DNA from: Mesobacillus subterraneus
GTDB lineage: Bacteria > Bacillota > Bacilli > Bacillales > Cytobacillaceae
Length of the DNA: 64,000 nt
Direction of reading: 5' to 3'
Assembly (NCBI RefSeq): GCF_003937825.1
Contig: NZ_RSFW01000001.1
Coordinates: 1-64,000 of the forward strand
In this document: in pieces, positions 1 through 7,367 of the stretch
Position numbering within the stretch: position 1 is the first letter of the stretch
Layout: every line of letters starts with the position of its first letter
Position numbers and translations under genes: made by a program
Notes under the pieces: model-generated
Databases searched by the model: none
Seen by the model: the letters and a program-made list of their open reading frames with translations, nothing else
What the model was told of the DNA's origin: nothing

Positions 1-13
1 CTAGTGTTTTAAG

Positions 14-78
14 AAAAACAGGGGGACGGTTCTACTGTTTCGACGCGAAACAGTAGAACCGTCCCTGCGTTTTTTTTA
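14..78. repeat. GGGACGGTTCT palindromic repeat, full form
   Basis: Two inverted copies of the 25-bp unit (AAACAG..GGGACGGTTCT..TGTTT) face each other around a short loop, giving a near-perfect hairpin followed by a T-run at 69-77. This is the first of about six full copies in the window, all intergenic and at gene ends, so it may also act as a terminator. Confidence 0.85.
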
Positions 79-138
79 CAAAACTCCTAAACTACATTCA
101 TATTCGTGGTCTACACTTGTGTTCTAAAGGAGGATGGT

Positions 139-300
139 ATGATGAGAAACAATCTTTCTACAGAAGACAAACTGAAACTGACCGAGCTAAAAAAGCAATT
201 ATTGAATGTCCCCACTCCCGACGAACGCCACACCGCCCTAAAAGAAATCGAACACATACTGAAGAAAGCCCGCCAGCGTCACAAATTCATGACCAAGTGA
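139..300 (+). CDS. small charged hypothetical protein (53 aa)
   Basis: I do not recognise this protein. The reading frame is open from 106, but a strong AAAGGAGG site at 126-133 places the start at the ATG at 139 (or the adjacent ATG at 142). The product is short, highly charged and helical (many K, E and R, ending KKARQRHKFMTK), without signal peptide or membrane segment. The stop codon abuts a palindromic repeat (300-353) that probably ends the transcript and is convergent with the next gene. A small helical cytosolic protein is all that can be said. Confidence 0.6.
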   Translation: MMRNNLSTEDKLKLTELKKQLLNVPTPDERHTALKEIEHILKKARQRHKFMTK

Positions 301-353
301 AACAGAGGGACGGTTCTGGTGTTTTTGAAACACCAGAACCGTCCCTGCGTTTT
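300..353. repeat. GGGACGGTTCT palindromic repeat, full form
   Basis: Near-perfect inverted pair with loop TTTTTGAAA. It sits exactly between two convergent genes (stops at 300 and 353), the position expected of a bidirectional terminator. Confidence 0.85.
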
Positions 354-694
354 CAAAAGCTGTACACTACCACTTTTTCGGCTATATGTTCATTGTCCTC
401 GTTCGGCTTATACCATACTCTTACCTTTTGGCCGAGTTTTAAATCATCAATATGGTTTACGAAAAGTGATTGAAATCCCATGCCTGTTATTCGTGTATCA
501 TCTGAAATTTTAACTTCTGATAATTTATATGAAGCATCTGGCTCGACCTGAATAACAGCTAACATTAAGGTATTACCATCCATTTCAGCGATTCTTTTCT
601 TTTCGTCATAATCACTAAACCGAATAAAATCAATGGCGTACCAGGAAACAAGCATTATTGGGATTAACAGGACTGCCCATTTAATCACTTTCAA
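353..694 (-). CDS. membrane-anchored hypothetical protein, OB-like domain
   Basis: The protein begins with a hydrophobic helix (VIKWAVLLIPIMLVSWYAI) followed by an extracellular domain of about 90 residues rich in beta strands. The layout resembles DUF3221-type small secreted proteins (a strand-rich core with DxVRVWY..E..IAEKV near the end), but I cannot assign a family firmly. The frame is open to a TTG at 745. I prefer the TTG at 694 because a GGATAGGGGGGG purine run lies 6 nt before it, and because the 745 start would overlap the broken gene upstream (stop at 724). It is convergent with the small gene at 139-300. Confidence 0.6.
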   Translation of the reverse strand: MKVIKWAVLLIPIMLVSWYAIDFIRFSDYDEKKRIAEMDGNTLMLAVIQVEPDASYKLSEVKISDDTRITGMGFQSLFVNHIDDLKLGQKVRVWYKPNEDNEHIAEKVVVYSF

Positions 695-723
695 TATAGC
701 CCCCCCCCTATCCTTATCCCTAT

Positions 724-918
724 TTAAAGAAAATATTGTAAACAATTTACGTAACTCCCACTCCCAAGCAGGTTATCTAAATATTTTTGAACTTCTGCAC
801 CCTCAAGTTCAGAGACGACCATTGCTTTCTCCTGGTCACTTGTGAACTCAATCTTTGCCTCTGCCAACCCTTCCTTCTAATACCTGCCTGCTTTTTTAAA
901 CCTGTATTGCTGAATCAA
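724..918 (-). pseudogene. small gene with in-frame TAG stop
   Basis: A GGAGGG site (925-930) stands 6 nt before a TTG at 918, followed by 13 codons, a TAG at 877-879, and then 50 further sense codons in the same frame to a TAA at 724. The second part (AEAKIEFTSDQEKAMVVSEL...) looks like normal coding sequence. The simplest reading is a small gene inactivated by a nonsense mutation; programmed read-through is possible but unsupported. It lies 29 nt before the next minus-strand gene and was probably its operon partner. Family not recognised. Confidence 0.5.
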
Positions 919-1012
919 GCTTTTCCCTCCAACTAAAGAGTCGAAATTGTCACCGCTTTTCCAGATCATACGAAAAAATTCTACAAAAGAGACGTTTATT
1001 CCTTCTAAATAT

Positions 1013-1078
1013 CACAGGTACGGTTCTGTTGTTTCAACATGTTTTTCAAAACACAAGAACCGTCCCTCCTGTTTTGGT
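1013..1078. repeat. GGGACGGTTCT palindromic repeat, degenerate full form
   Basis: The left arm has lost bases (CACAGGTACGGTTCTGTTGTTTC) while the right arm (ACACAAGAACCGTCCCTCCTGTTT) is intact. It shows the family decaying in place in the gene-free stretch 919-1242. Confidence 0.7.
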
Positions 1079-1090
1079 TAAAACAGATAA

Positions 1091-1120
1091 AAGGTCTAAT
1101 TCATATGCGAATTAGACCTC
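1091..1120. terminator. hairpin AGGTCTAATTC / GAATTAGACCT
   Basis: Perfect 11-bp stem with a short loop. A second copy of nearly the same hairpin lies at 2915-2943, so it is a recurrent element. It lies downstream of the membrane protein gene ending at 1243. Confidence 0.55.
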
Positions 1121-1159
1121 TTGTACATTGGATGAATGACAACATTCTTTGAAATACTT

Positions 1160-1234
1160 CTGTTTATGAAACAATAGAACCGTTCCCGTGTTTTCCTTCC
1201 GTTTGAAACAGTAGAACCGTCCCCCTGTTTTCCC
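1160..1234. repeat. two solo half-units of the GGGACGGTTCT family
   Basis: Two half-units in tandem, both in the reverse orientation (GAAACAATAGAACCGTTCCC and GAAACAGTAGAACCGTCCCC), end just before the stop of the gene at 1243. Confidence 0.7.
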
Positions 1235-1242
1235 CGTGTCTT

Positions 1243-1863
1243 CTATATGACTTCCTCGCTCTGTTGTGTTTCTTCCATTTTTGCAAGAGTTTGGAGTGCG
1301 GGTGTTACTGCGCTTGCAATTAAGGTGAAAAAGATTACTAGGGCCAGGTCGACTGCGTATGATACTAACCAGACTTTGTCTAAATTAGCTACCCCTGAAA
1401 CGGTTCCTCTAGAGATGTATTGGTTTAACCCGTTTGAGATAAAGAATAAGAAATAATAAAAAGGTATGTACCTGCTTAATTTATTGCCAAATTTCTCAGT
1501 TGCCTGCTTTTCTTCAAAGTAACCCGCCATCCTCGAATACACATTCCACATTCCATAAAGATTGTAAAAAGGAATGATGACACGCGCCAACGCACCCCCA
1601 GGTGTAGTTGGATATTCTGGATTTAACTTTCTTAAATCTTTATGAACTTTGAATAGCCAAACTAAATACAAGATGTATAAGATGATCAAGATCAATGTGA
1701 AAAACAGCGAAGTAAATTGTTCAAACGTAACAAAATACTGTACAAAAAACTCCGTATGAAATGCCAAGAAATAACTATTAAATAATCCAATTACATTCAA
1801 GCCAATCGCAATGAATAAGAAAATCCTTAACACTTTCCCTACGGATTTTGAAGAAAGATCCAA
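1243..1863 (-). CDS. multi-pass membrane protein, DUF4328-like
   Basis: Membrane protein of 206 aa with about five or six hydrophobic segments. The central stretch KDLRKLNPEYPTTPGGALAR, followed by IIPFYNLYGMWNVYSRM, matches the pattern of DUF4328 proteins, in which a cytosolic loop with a Pro-rich turn leads into an amphipathic membrane segment. Function of the family is unknown. The start is a TTG at 1863 preceded by AGGGGG eight nt upstream. The gene lies 12 nt downstream of the Lon-like protein gene on the same strand and is probably cotranscribed with it. The acidic C-terminal tail (EETQQSEEVI) is probably cytosolic. Confidence 0.7.
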   Translation of the reverse strand: MDLSSKSVGKVLRIFLFIAIGLNVIGLFNSYFLAFHTEFFVQYFVTFEQFTSLFFTLILIILYILYLVWLFKVHKDLRKLNPEYPTTPGGALARVIIPFYNLYGMWNVYSRMAGYFEEKQATEKFGNKLSRYIPFYYFLFFISNGLNQYISRGTVSGVANLDKVWLVSYAVDLALVIFFTLIASAVTPALQTLAKMEETQQSEEVI

Positions 1864-1875
1864 ATTTAATTCCCC

Positions 1876-2640
1876 CTAATTCAAGTTGAATTCCTGTACA
1901 TTTTTTAAAAAGGAAATGGCTTCGTCCAAATTCGAAACAGGCACGATCATCATCGAAAGATTCTCTTCATCGCCAACCTTATACGCTTCTTCCTGGTTGC
2001 TAAGATAGCCGTCATTCTCATCCACATTCTTAGGAACAAAGAAAAAATCGACCTCATTCTGTTCAGCAGCCAGAAGCTTATACCGAATGCCCCCAACCTC
2101 TCCAATGGTCCGGTCACTGTTGATTGTCCCGGTGCCCGCTATTGTGAAGGATTTTTCCTCGGAAAAATTCCATTGGTTGGCTTCCTCCACTAATCCAATT
2201 GCCACCATTAGTCCCAGAGAGTCACCATAATATTGAGACGCTTCCGCCATGATTTCATTTATCCGCTTTTCAAATGCATCTAAATCCGCTTCTTCTGGAT
2301 CTGATTGTACAACGGCATTTGCAATGGTCATCTCTTTAAACACATTCATATCTTCTTGATAACTGGAGTAAGCTTCATACTCATCAGAAGATATCGGATA
2401 AAACTGAATGTCCTCTTCCGCAAGTAATAGCAATAGCTTATCAAGCAGTTTCTCCGTCACCCCAGTATTCACATAAGTAAAATGAACAGAGCCATCAATA
2501 CCGAGCTCCTGCACCGGGACAATATTTCCTGTATATTCAAATTCCTCATGCAGCGGGTAAAATAAGACGACAACCGGCAGCAGCGCAATCAGAATCAACC
2601 CAATACTAAACTTAACCTCTGTTGAAATCTTTACTCTCAC
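1876..2640 (-). CDS. membrane-anchored Lon-fold (S16) protease-like protein
   Basis: The 254-aa protein has an N-terminal membrane anchor (residues about 10-29) and a C-terminal Lon-type proteolytic domain. GDSLG (Ser141) and GGIRYKLLAA (Lys188) fit the Ser-Lys dyad, and the intervening IAGTGTINSDRTIGEVGG is the usual Lon/YlbL signature. Unlike YlbL (about 340 aa) there is no PDZ domain; residues 40-135 form a different extracytoplasmic domain. It therefore probably faces outward and could process secreted or membrane substrates. The start is GTG at 2640 with AAAGGGGG just upstream. It forms a likely operon with the DUF4328-like gene. The fold assignment is confident; activity is inferred. 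Confidence 0.75.
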   Translation of the reverse strand: MRVKISTEVKFSIGLILIALLPVVVLFYPLHEEFEYTGNIVPVQELGIDGSVHFTYVNTGVTEKLLDKLLLLLAEEDIQFYPISSDEYEAYSSYQEDMNVFKEMTIANAVVQSDPEEADLDAFEKRINEIMAEASQYYGDSLGLMVAIGLVEEANQWNFSEEKSFTIAGTGTINSDRTIGEVGGIRYKLLAAEQNEVDFFFVPKNVDENDGYLSNQEEAYKVGDEENLSMMIVPVSNLDEAISFLKNVQEFNLN

Positions 2641-2754
2641 CCTCCCCCTTTCACATTAAACAGGAAGCAGCACATTCCCTTGCATCTAAATGCCAACCAG
2701 ACATTGCCAGTTCAGTCATTACCATTACTATCGGCAGTAACTTACTAGTTTTTA

Positions 2755-2807
2755 GCACAGAGGGACGGTTCTGGTGTTTTTCGAGACACCAGAACCGTCC
2801 CATGTTT
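2755..2807. repeat. GGGACGGTTCT palindromic repeat, full form
   Basis: Inverted pair with GGTGT/ACACC inner arms, in the 398-nt gap between pstS and the Lon-like gene. The rest of the gap holds a hairpin (2915-2943) and one half-unit (2992-3027); no gene was seen. Confidence 0.85.
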
Positions 2808-2914
2808 CTTTCTTTTTATCTATCTCAATGAGTAATCCTTTTTCATTTACAGTCAAAAGTAATGGTGGCCTTATCACCTGTTTGAACGAAAAAAATCATC
2901 AATCCTAATAAAAA

Positions 2915-2943
2915 GGGCCTAATTCAAATATGAATTAGACCTC
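2915..2943. terminator. hairpin GGCCTAATTC / GAATTAGACC
   Basis: Second copy of the hairpin at 1091-1120, downstream of pstS. One arm carries a base change that is not matched on the other side. Confidence 0.5.
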
Positions 2944-2991
2944 TAAATATGATAACTTTCGTGTGATGACCTGACGTTCCGTGGTCATTCT

Positions 2992-3027
2992 TCTGTTTAT
3001 GAAACAGTAGAACCGTCCCTCTGTTTT
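2992..3027. repeat. solo GGGACGGTTCT half-unit
   Basis: Reverse-oriented half-unit (GAAACAGTAGAACCGTCCCTC) immediately 3' of pstS. Confidence 0.7.
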
Positions 3028-3038
3028 TACCTCTGTTT

Positions 3039-4016
3039 TTATTTCAATGCTTCTAATTCTGCTAGTGTTGCCTGGATGTCTTGGTCTGATAGTGGTGCGA
3101 AGCCTGTTTGTTCTGCGACATCTTGTGCGTTTTTCATGGTGAAGATGGCGTAGTCAAGCACTTGTGGCTTGGATTTTGCATTGTTTGCGTTCAGGTATGT
3201 GAATACTGGTCTAGTGAATGGGCCGTAATCGCCGTCTTCTTTGATTGTTGTAAGAGAAGGTTCAACTGGTCCCTTGCCGAAGTCGATACTTACTGCAGTC
3301 AATTTGTCTTTGTTGTTGGCATAATAGCCGTAGCCAAAGAAGCCGATTGCATTCTTATCTTTTGACACAAGGTCAACCAAAACCGAGTAGTCCTGCTGAA
3401 GATTGATGCCTTCTGCTAGATCTTTTTCATCCAGAATATTTTCAAACATGAATTCATATGTTCCGTGGTTCTCGTTCGGGCCGTATGTCTTGATTTCTTC
3501 GTCTGGGAATTCAGCGCGGACATCTGACCATTTCTTCTTGCCGCCTTCAGCAAGGAAAATGTCGATGATTTCTTCCTTCGTCAGTTCCTTCGCCCAGTCG
3601 TTTTCCTTATTGATCACGATCGTCAGGCCATCAAGTGCCACCTTCATCTCTTTTACATCAATGCCAAGTTCTTCAGCTGTCGCTTTTTCTTCATCTTTGA
3701 TTTGGCGGGAAGCATCATTGTAGTCTGTTCCCTCTTCAACTAGGAATTTCTTGAAGCCCGCGGAAGTTCCTGAGCGACTGACTTCAACCGACACATCTTC
3801 CTGGTTTGCCATATAATCCTCGGCCATCTTTGCCATGAACGGGTAAACCGTGCCAGATCCGTCGATCACGACGCTTCCTTCAAGCTGAGTTTCAGTTTCA
3901 GTATCATTCGATCCATTCGCCGACTCCGCACTCTTCTCCCCGCCTGAGCAAGCAGATCCGAACGCCATCACAGAAGCAAGCATAGTAAACATCGCTAACC
4001 TTTTAAAACTCTTCAT
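3039..4016 (-). CDS. pstS: phosphate ABC transporter substrate-binding lipoprotein
   Basis: PstS captures phosphate outside the membrane and delivers it to the PstCAB importer. The protein has a lipoprotein signal peptide with a cysteine in GSACSG (about residue 23). The PBP-like domain opens with IDGSGTVYPF and contains the phosphate-contact segment SRSGTSAGFKKF and the later GPNENHGTYEF and IGFFGYGYY segments. Length (325 aa) is usual. A GGGGG site precedes the ATG. Four TTTACA-type direct repeats lie upstream (4086-4123), which fits control by PhoP. The pstCAB genes do not follow; the next minus-strand gene is unrelated, so the rest of the transporter must be elsewhere, or this is a paralogous binding protein. 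Confidence 0.92.
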   Translation of the reverse strand: MKSFKRLAMFTMLASVMAFGSACSGGEKSAESANGSNDTETETQLEGSVVIDGSGTVYPFMAKMAEDYMANQEDVSVEVSRSGTSAGFKKFLVEEGTDYNDASRQIKDEEKATAEELGIDVKEMKVALDGLTIVINKENDWAKELTKEEIIDIFLAEGGKKKWSDVRAEFPDEEIKTYGPNENHGTYEFMFENILDEKDLAEGINLQQDYSVLVDLVSKDKNAIGFFGYGYYANNKDKLTAVSIDFGKGPVEPSLTTIKEDGDYGPFTRPVFTYLNANNAKSKPQVLDYAIFTMKNAQDVAEQTGFAPLSDQDIQATLAELEALK

Positions 4017-4085
4017 TCCTTAATTCCCCCTAAGAATATGTAAGTTTCCTACAAGAACAAGATTACTAGACAGTTATTAACTAGG

Positions 4086-4123
4086 TATAAAGGACTTGTA
4101 AAGGAATTGAAAAGGATTGTAAA
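4086..4123 (-). promoter_or_regulatory. PhoP box (Pho regulon operator) of pstS
   Basis: On the minus strand the hexamers TTTACA, TTTTCA, TTTACA and TTTATA occur at 10-11-bp spacing (4118-4123, 4108-4113, 4097-4102, 4086-4091). This is the arrangement known for PhoP binding in Bacillus (TT(A/C/T)ACA repeats with about 5-bp spacers). It lies 70-107 nt before the pstS start. Confidence 0.75.
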
Positions 4124-4129
4124 TGTTTG

Positions 4130-4186
4130 AAACAGAGGGACGGTTCTCCTGTTTTTGGAAAAACACGAGAACCGTCCCTCTGTTTT
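4130..4186. repeat. GGGACGGTTCT palindromic repeat, full form
   Basis: Full inverted pair in the divergent region between pstS and the selenoprotein candidate, directly next to the Pho box. Confidence 0.85.
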
Positions 4187-4233
4187 GCCATAGAAGGGAA
4201 ATTTATATATAGTGAAAAAAAGGAGGAGTGGAG

Positions 4234-4773
4234 ATGAACTATGTATTGGAAACAACCGATCCGGAAAAGAGCATCACACTTGGAGCAGCTATCCAGGGAA
4301 TGCCGACGATGGTTGTATTTGTTCGCCACCTTGGCTGACCGGTCTGCAGAGCTTATCTTGCGCAGTTGCGCGAGCGAATAAATGAAGTGGAAGAAAAAGG
4401 ATTTCAGGTGATTGCCATCGCCCCATCCAAGGGGACGTTTATCAAGCAGTTCACCGACCAGTTCGGGCCATTCCCATTCCCAATCCTAGGGGACCCGTCC
4501 AGGGCAGCGTATCGTGGCATGGGCCACAAGAAAATGCCGAAGTGGAAACTCCTTGCGAAAGCTGGTTTTGGCTTCATCACCGGCAAGGTTAAAAACTTCA
4601 TTCCAAAAAATGAAAAACAAAAGCAATTCGTCCTGAAGTCCATGAAAACCCAGGACGTCTACATCCAGGGAGGCACATGGCTTTACTCCGCAGAGGGAAA
4701 GCTATTGTGGAAACATATCGATCATTCCCCCGAAGACCACGCAAAAATCGATGATGTCCTAAGACAGATGTAA
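4234..4773 (+). CDS. SelU/AhpC-TSA_2-type peroxiredoxin-like protein, candidate selenoprotein (in-frame UGA)
   Basis: A thioredoxin-fold redox protein of 179 aa if UGA is read as selenocysteine. An AGGAGG site (4221-4226) precedes the ATG at 4234. Codon 35 is TGA (4336-4338) inside FVRHLG-U-PVCRAYLAQLRE, exactly where relatives have the first Cys of CxxC; eukaryotic SelU has a UxxC motif at the same place. The second Cys (codon 38) is kept. Reading continues without interruption for 145 codons, with typical family segments (VIAIAPSKGTFIKQF, PFPILGDPSRAAYRGMG, GGTWLYSAEGKLLWKH). A stable hairpin with a G in its apical loop lies 25 nt after the UGA and meets bacterial SECIS rules. An automatic caller would start at the TTG at 4366 and lose the active site. 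The alternative is a Cys-to-stop pseudogene, but codons after the UGA show no decay. Confidence 0.75.
4357..4374 (+). ncRNA. candidate bacterial SECIS hairpin
   Basis: CUUGCGC (4357-4363) pairs over seven positions with GCGCGAG (4368-4374; one G-U) around an AGUU loop. The loop begins 25 nt after the UGA at 4336-4338. Published bacterial SECIS criteria ask for an apical loop 16-37 nt from the UGA with a G among its first two bases; both are met. A possible lower stem (UUAU with AUAA) flanks it. Confidence 0.6.
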
Positions 4774-4775
4774 AT

Positions 4776-4834
4776 GAAACAGGGGGACGGTTCTCCTGTT
4801 TTTGGTAAAACACAAGAACCGTCCCCCTGTTTTT
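4776..4834. repeat. GGGACGGTTCT palindromic repeat, full form
   Basis: Inverted pair starting 3 nt after the stop codon of the selenoprotein candidate. Confidence 0.85.
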
Positions 4835-4842
4835 GCACAAAA

Positions 4843-4878
4843 AAAACGCTGATCAGCTTGGGTGTGATCAGCGTTTTT
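4843..4878. terminator. bidirectional terminator AAAAACGCTGATCA / TGATCAGCGTTTTT
   Basis: Perfect 14-bp stem with A/T runs on both sides. It serves the rightward gene at 4234 and, on the minus strand, overlaps the stop codon of the small gene at 4868-4975. Confidence 0.85.
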
Positions 4879-4975
4879 CTTTATCGTCTTTGTCGTTTAC
4901 TTGTTCGAATAGTTGTGAGATATAGCCTTTCAGCTCGAAACCTTCTTCGTTCATGAATTCTTTGATTTGTTTCAT
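4868..4975 (-). CDS. small hypothetical protein (35 aa)
   Basis: A GGAGGT site stands 6 nt before an ATG at 4975; the frame encodes 35 residues (MKQIKEFMNEEGFELKGYIS...), charged and amphipathic, ending DKDDKEKR. The terminator stem supplies the last three codons including the stop, so the message ends directly at the coding end. No family is recognised. The good ribosome site and dedicated terminator argue for a real short gene; the region 4981-5150 upstream holds only its promoter. Confidence 0.6.
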   Translation of the reverse strand: MKQIKEFMNEEGFELKGYISQLFEQVNDKDDKEKR

Positions 4976-5153
4976 CTTAATCTACCTCCGATTTAATAGG
5001 TTGTTGGTTATAGTATTCCCGCTCTAGCAGACTTTTATTCAACCAATTTCTAGAAAGATTGGTAGTCTATTAAATCAGACGTAAGATGATACTAGAAAGT
5101 TACAAATTTTTAAATTATTACTCAACTTCCACATGCTATTATTCTGGAGTGCA

Positions 5154-5184
5154 TAAAAAAGGAAGCATGGTTCCCATGCTTCCC
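5154..5184 (-). terminator. terminator of the ABC-F gene
   Basis: GGAAGCATGG/CCATGCTTCC stem followed on the minus strand by TTTTTT, 8 nt after the stop at 5192. Confidence 0.85.
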
Positions 5185-5191
5185 ATCCACT

Positions 5192-7093
5192 CTATTCCCC
5201 GGCACTCAGCCACATCTCCATCGCCAGCTCCAGTTCGCCGGTCAATTGCTGCTTCCTGCTGTACATGATGTCCAATTCTTCATAATCCTGCTGGATTCCC
5301 ATCACCAGGTCGAGTTCGTTGATTTCTTTTTCAAGGGCTTCGATTCTCTTTAACAGCTTTGCGGCAGGATCTGGCTGGGCAGGCTGCAACACCTTCTCCT
5401 TTTTCTCCCTCACCACCGCAGCCACCACCGGCTCGATTGCCTTCTCCCGCTTATAATCATCGTAATTCCCCGGGTAGCTCTTCAAGCCATGATCCTCAAC
5501 GGCAATCACGCGCTCGCCGATTTTATTGATAAAATAACGGTCGTGCGAGATGAAGAATATCGTACCTTTGAAGTCCTCGAGCGCGGCTTCCAGGGTTTCA
5601 ATTGAATCGATATCCAGGTGGTTCGTCGGTTCATCGAGAATCAGCAAATTGATGTCCTGGTACATCAGGATCGCAAGCTTCAGCCGGATTCGCTCCCCGC
5701 CTGACAGAAACTTCACCTTCTTGAAGACGCTTTTTTTATAAAACATGAACTTCGACAGGTATTCGCGCGCCTTCCCTTCGACGATGGAAATGTCCTCGCG
5801 GAAGCATTCCAGCACCGTCTGCTCCTCATTTGCAAAATCAATCTTCTGGGGCAGATATGCTGCCAACACGTTCGCGCCCAGCTCGATCACACCTGCATCA
5901 GGCTGTTCCTCACCCAGCAGCATCTTCAGGAATGTCGTCTTCCCGCTGCCATTCGGTCCGACCATCCCGACCCTTTCGCCGTAATGAATCATCAAATCGG
6001 CACCATCAAAAATCACCTTGCCATCATAGCCCTTTGACAAACCAACCGCTTTGATCGTCTCATTCCCCGACCTCACAGCATCGTTAAAATGAAGCCTCAT
6101 ATTCCTGCGCTCAAAAATCGGCTTATCAATCCGGTCGAGTTTATCTAGTTTCTTCTGAATGCTCGCCGCCCGCCTGAAGAACTTGTTATTGTCCGCACGC
6201 AGCGCCCAATCGCGCAGGCTCATCACCTGCTTCTCCATGCTGTTTATTTTTTTCTGCTGCTCGCGAAAATGCTCGTATTGTACGCGCATATTCTCTTCCT
6301 TTTGGCTGATAAAAGCGGAATAGTTCCCCTTGTAGCTGATCGTTTCCATATCCTCAATCTCGACAATCTTATTGACGACATGATCGAGGAAATAGCGGTC
6401 ATGCGAGACAATCAGCACAATTCCTCTATAATTTTTCAAAAAGCCCTCAAGCCACTCAATCGAGTCCATATCAAGGTGGTTCGTCGGCTCATCCAGCAGC
6501 AGGATATCCGGCTGATGAATCAGGATTTTCCCGAGCCCCACCGTCGTCTTCTCACCGCCGCTCAGCAAATCAAAATCCCTCTGCAAAAAGTCTTCAGTAA
6601 ACTTTAGCCCGGTGCAAACCTTGCTCAGCTTCTCTTCCTGTTCATATCCGCCCTTTGTTTCATACAAATTCACCAGGTCACTGTACTTATTGAGCGCTTT
6701 TTCCAAAGCCACATCCTCGAGGACCTGCATCTGCTCCTCCAGTTCTCGCATTTGTTTTTCAATGGCGTGAACCTCTTCAAATGCCAGATTCAGCACCTCG
6801 ATCACTTTCAAGCCAGCAGGATACGACGGCATCTGCTCGAGATAGGCGAACGATGCTCCCCTCGGCCTGTGGACCAGCCCTTCATCATACCCAGGGCTTG
6901 AGGTCTGCGGGTAGCCCGGATAATAATGCATTGACTCAATCCCAGCGATTACCTTCAGGATCGTGCTCTTGCCGCTTCCGTTCGCGCCGACGATTCCGAC
7001 CTTATCGCCCTCGAATGCCTCCAATGTAAAACTGTTCACGACCAGCGTCGCTTCCATATATTTTTTAATTCCATGAACTTTTAATTCAAGCAT
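5192..7093 (-). CDS. ABC-F family ATPase (translation factor / ribosome protection type)
   Basis: Soluble protein with two ABC domains and no membrane segments, as in ABC-F proteins that bind the ribosomal E site. Walker A motifs are GANGSGKST and GPNGSGKTT, both domains carry LSGGE signatures, and both have LDEPTNHLD Walker B motifs. The linker between them (about residues 270-340) is the charged P-site tRNA interaction region. An extra loop sits after the first Walker A (HYYPGYPQTSSPGYDEGL). The C-terminal 60 residues form a coiled coil (KLLKRIEALEKEINEL). The frame opens at 7144, but AAGAAGGA fits the ATG at 7093 (MLELKVHGIKKY), giving 633 aa. It could be a housekeeping factor or an antibiotic-resistance type; the sequence does not decide. 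A dedicated terminator follows. Confidence 0.88.
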   Translation of the reverse strand: MLELKVHGIKKYMEATLVVNSFTLEAFEGDKVGIVGANGSGKSTILKVIAGIESMHYYPGYPQTSSPGYDEGLVHRPRGASFAYLEQMPSYPAGLKVIEVLNLAFEEVHAIEKQMRELEEQMQVLEDVALEKALNKYSDLVNLYETKGGYEQEEKLSKVCTGLKFTEDFLQRDFDLLSGGEKTTVGLGKILIHQPDILLLDEPTNHLDMDSIEWLEGFLKNYRGIVLIVSHDRYFLDHVVNKIVEIEDMETISYKGNYSAFISQKEENMRVQYEHFREQQKKINSMEKQVMSLRDWALRADNNKFFRRAASIQKKLDKLDRIDKPIFERRNMRLHFNDAVRSGNETIKAVGLSKGYDGKVIFDGADLMIHYGERVGMVGPNGSGKTTFLKMLLGEEQPDAGVIELGANVLAAYLPQKIDFANEEQTVLECFREDISIVEGKAREYLSKFMFYKKSVFKKVKFLSGGERIRLKLAILMYQDINLLILDEPTNHLDIDSIETLEAALEDFKGTIFFISHDRYFINKIGERVIAVEDHGLKSYPGNYDDYKREKAIEPVVAAVVREKKEKVLQPAQPDPAAKLLKRIEALEKEINELDLVMGIQQDYEELDIMYSRKQQLTGELELAMEMWLSAGE

Positions 7094-7180
7094 ACTCATT
7101 CCTTCTTTCATCCATAATGAAGCTACGCTTTTTATGGACAGCACAAAGAAGAACCTATTTACTATTCATTTATTGTAAAA

Positions 7181-7367
7181 AGACTCTGTTAAACCTGGCT
7201 GTTAACCTTCGTTCCAGGCGCTTCGCTTTCCGCGGGCAGTCGGGGAGCCTCCTCGGCGCTTTATGCGCCTGCGGGGTCAACCCATGACTTGCTATCCCGC
7301 TGGAGTCTACGCGCCTTCCACTACAACCAACAGGGCTTTGAAACAACATTGGCCTTTAACAGTGCCT
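7181..7367. mobile_element. MITE-like element, copy 1 (187 bp)
   Basis: The element begins AGACTCTGTTAAA and ends TTTAACAGTGCCT, an imperfect terminal inverted repeat. Its core is CGTTCCAGGCGCTTCGCTTTCC...GCGCCTTCCACTACAACCAAC. A second copy with the same ends and core is at 32079-32330. It encodes no protein. The remaining gap 7368-7754 shows only the promoter region of the next gene; no other gene was seen. Confidence 0.75.

Noticed and set aside
117-473. 118-aa frame across the first small gene
   Set aside because: Out-of-frame shadow that runs through a palindromic repeat into the neighbouring gene.
4366-4773. Separate 135-aa gene starting at TTG 4366
   Set aside because: It lacks the redox motif and any ribosome site; it is the 3' part of the UGA-containing gene starting at 4234.
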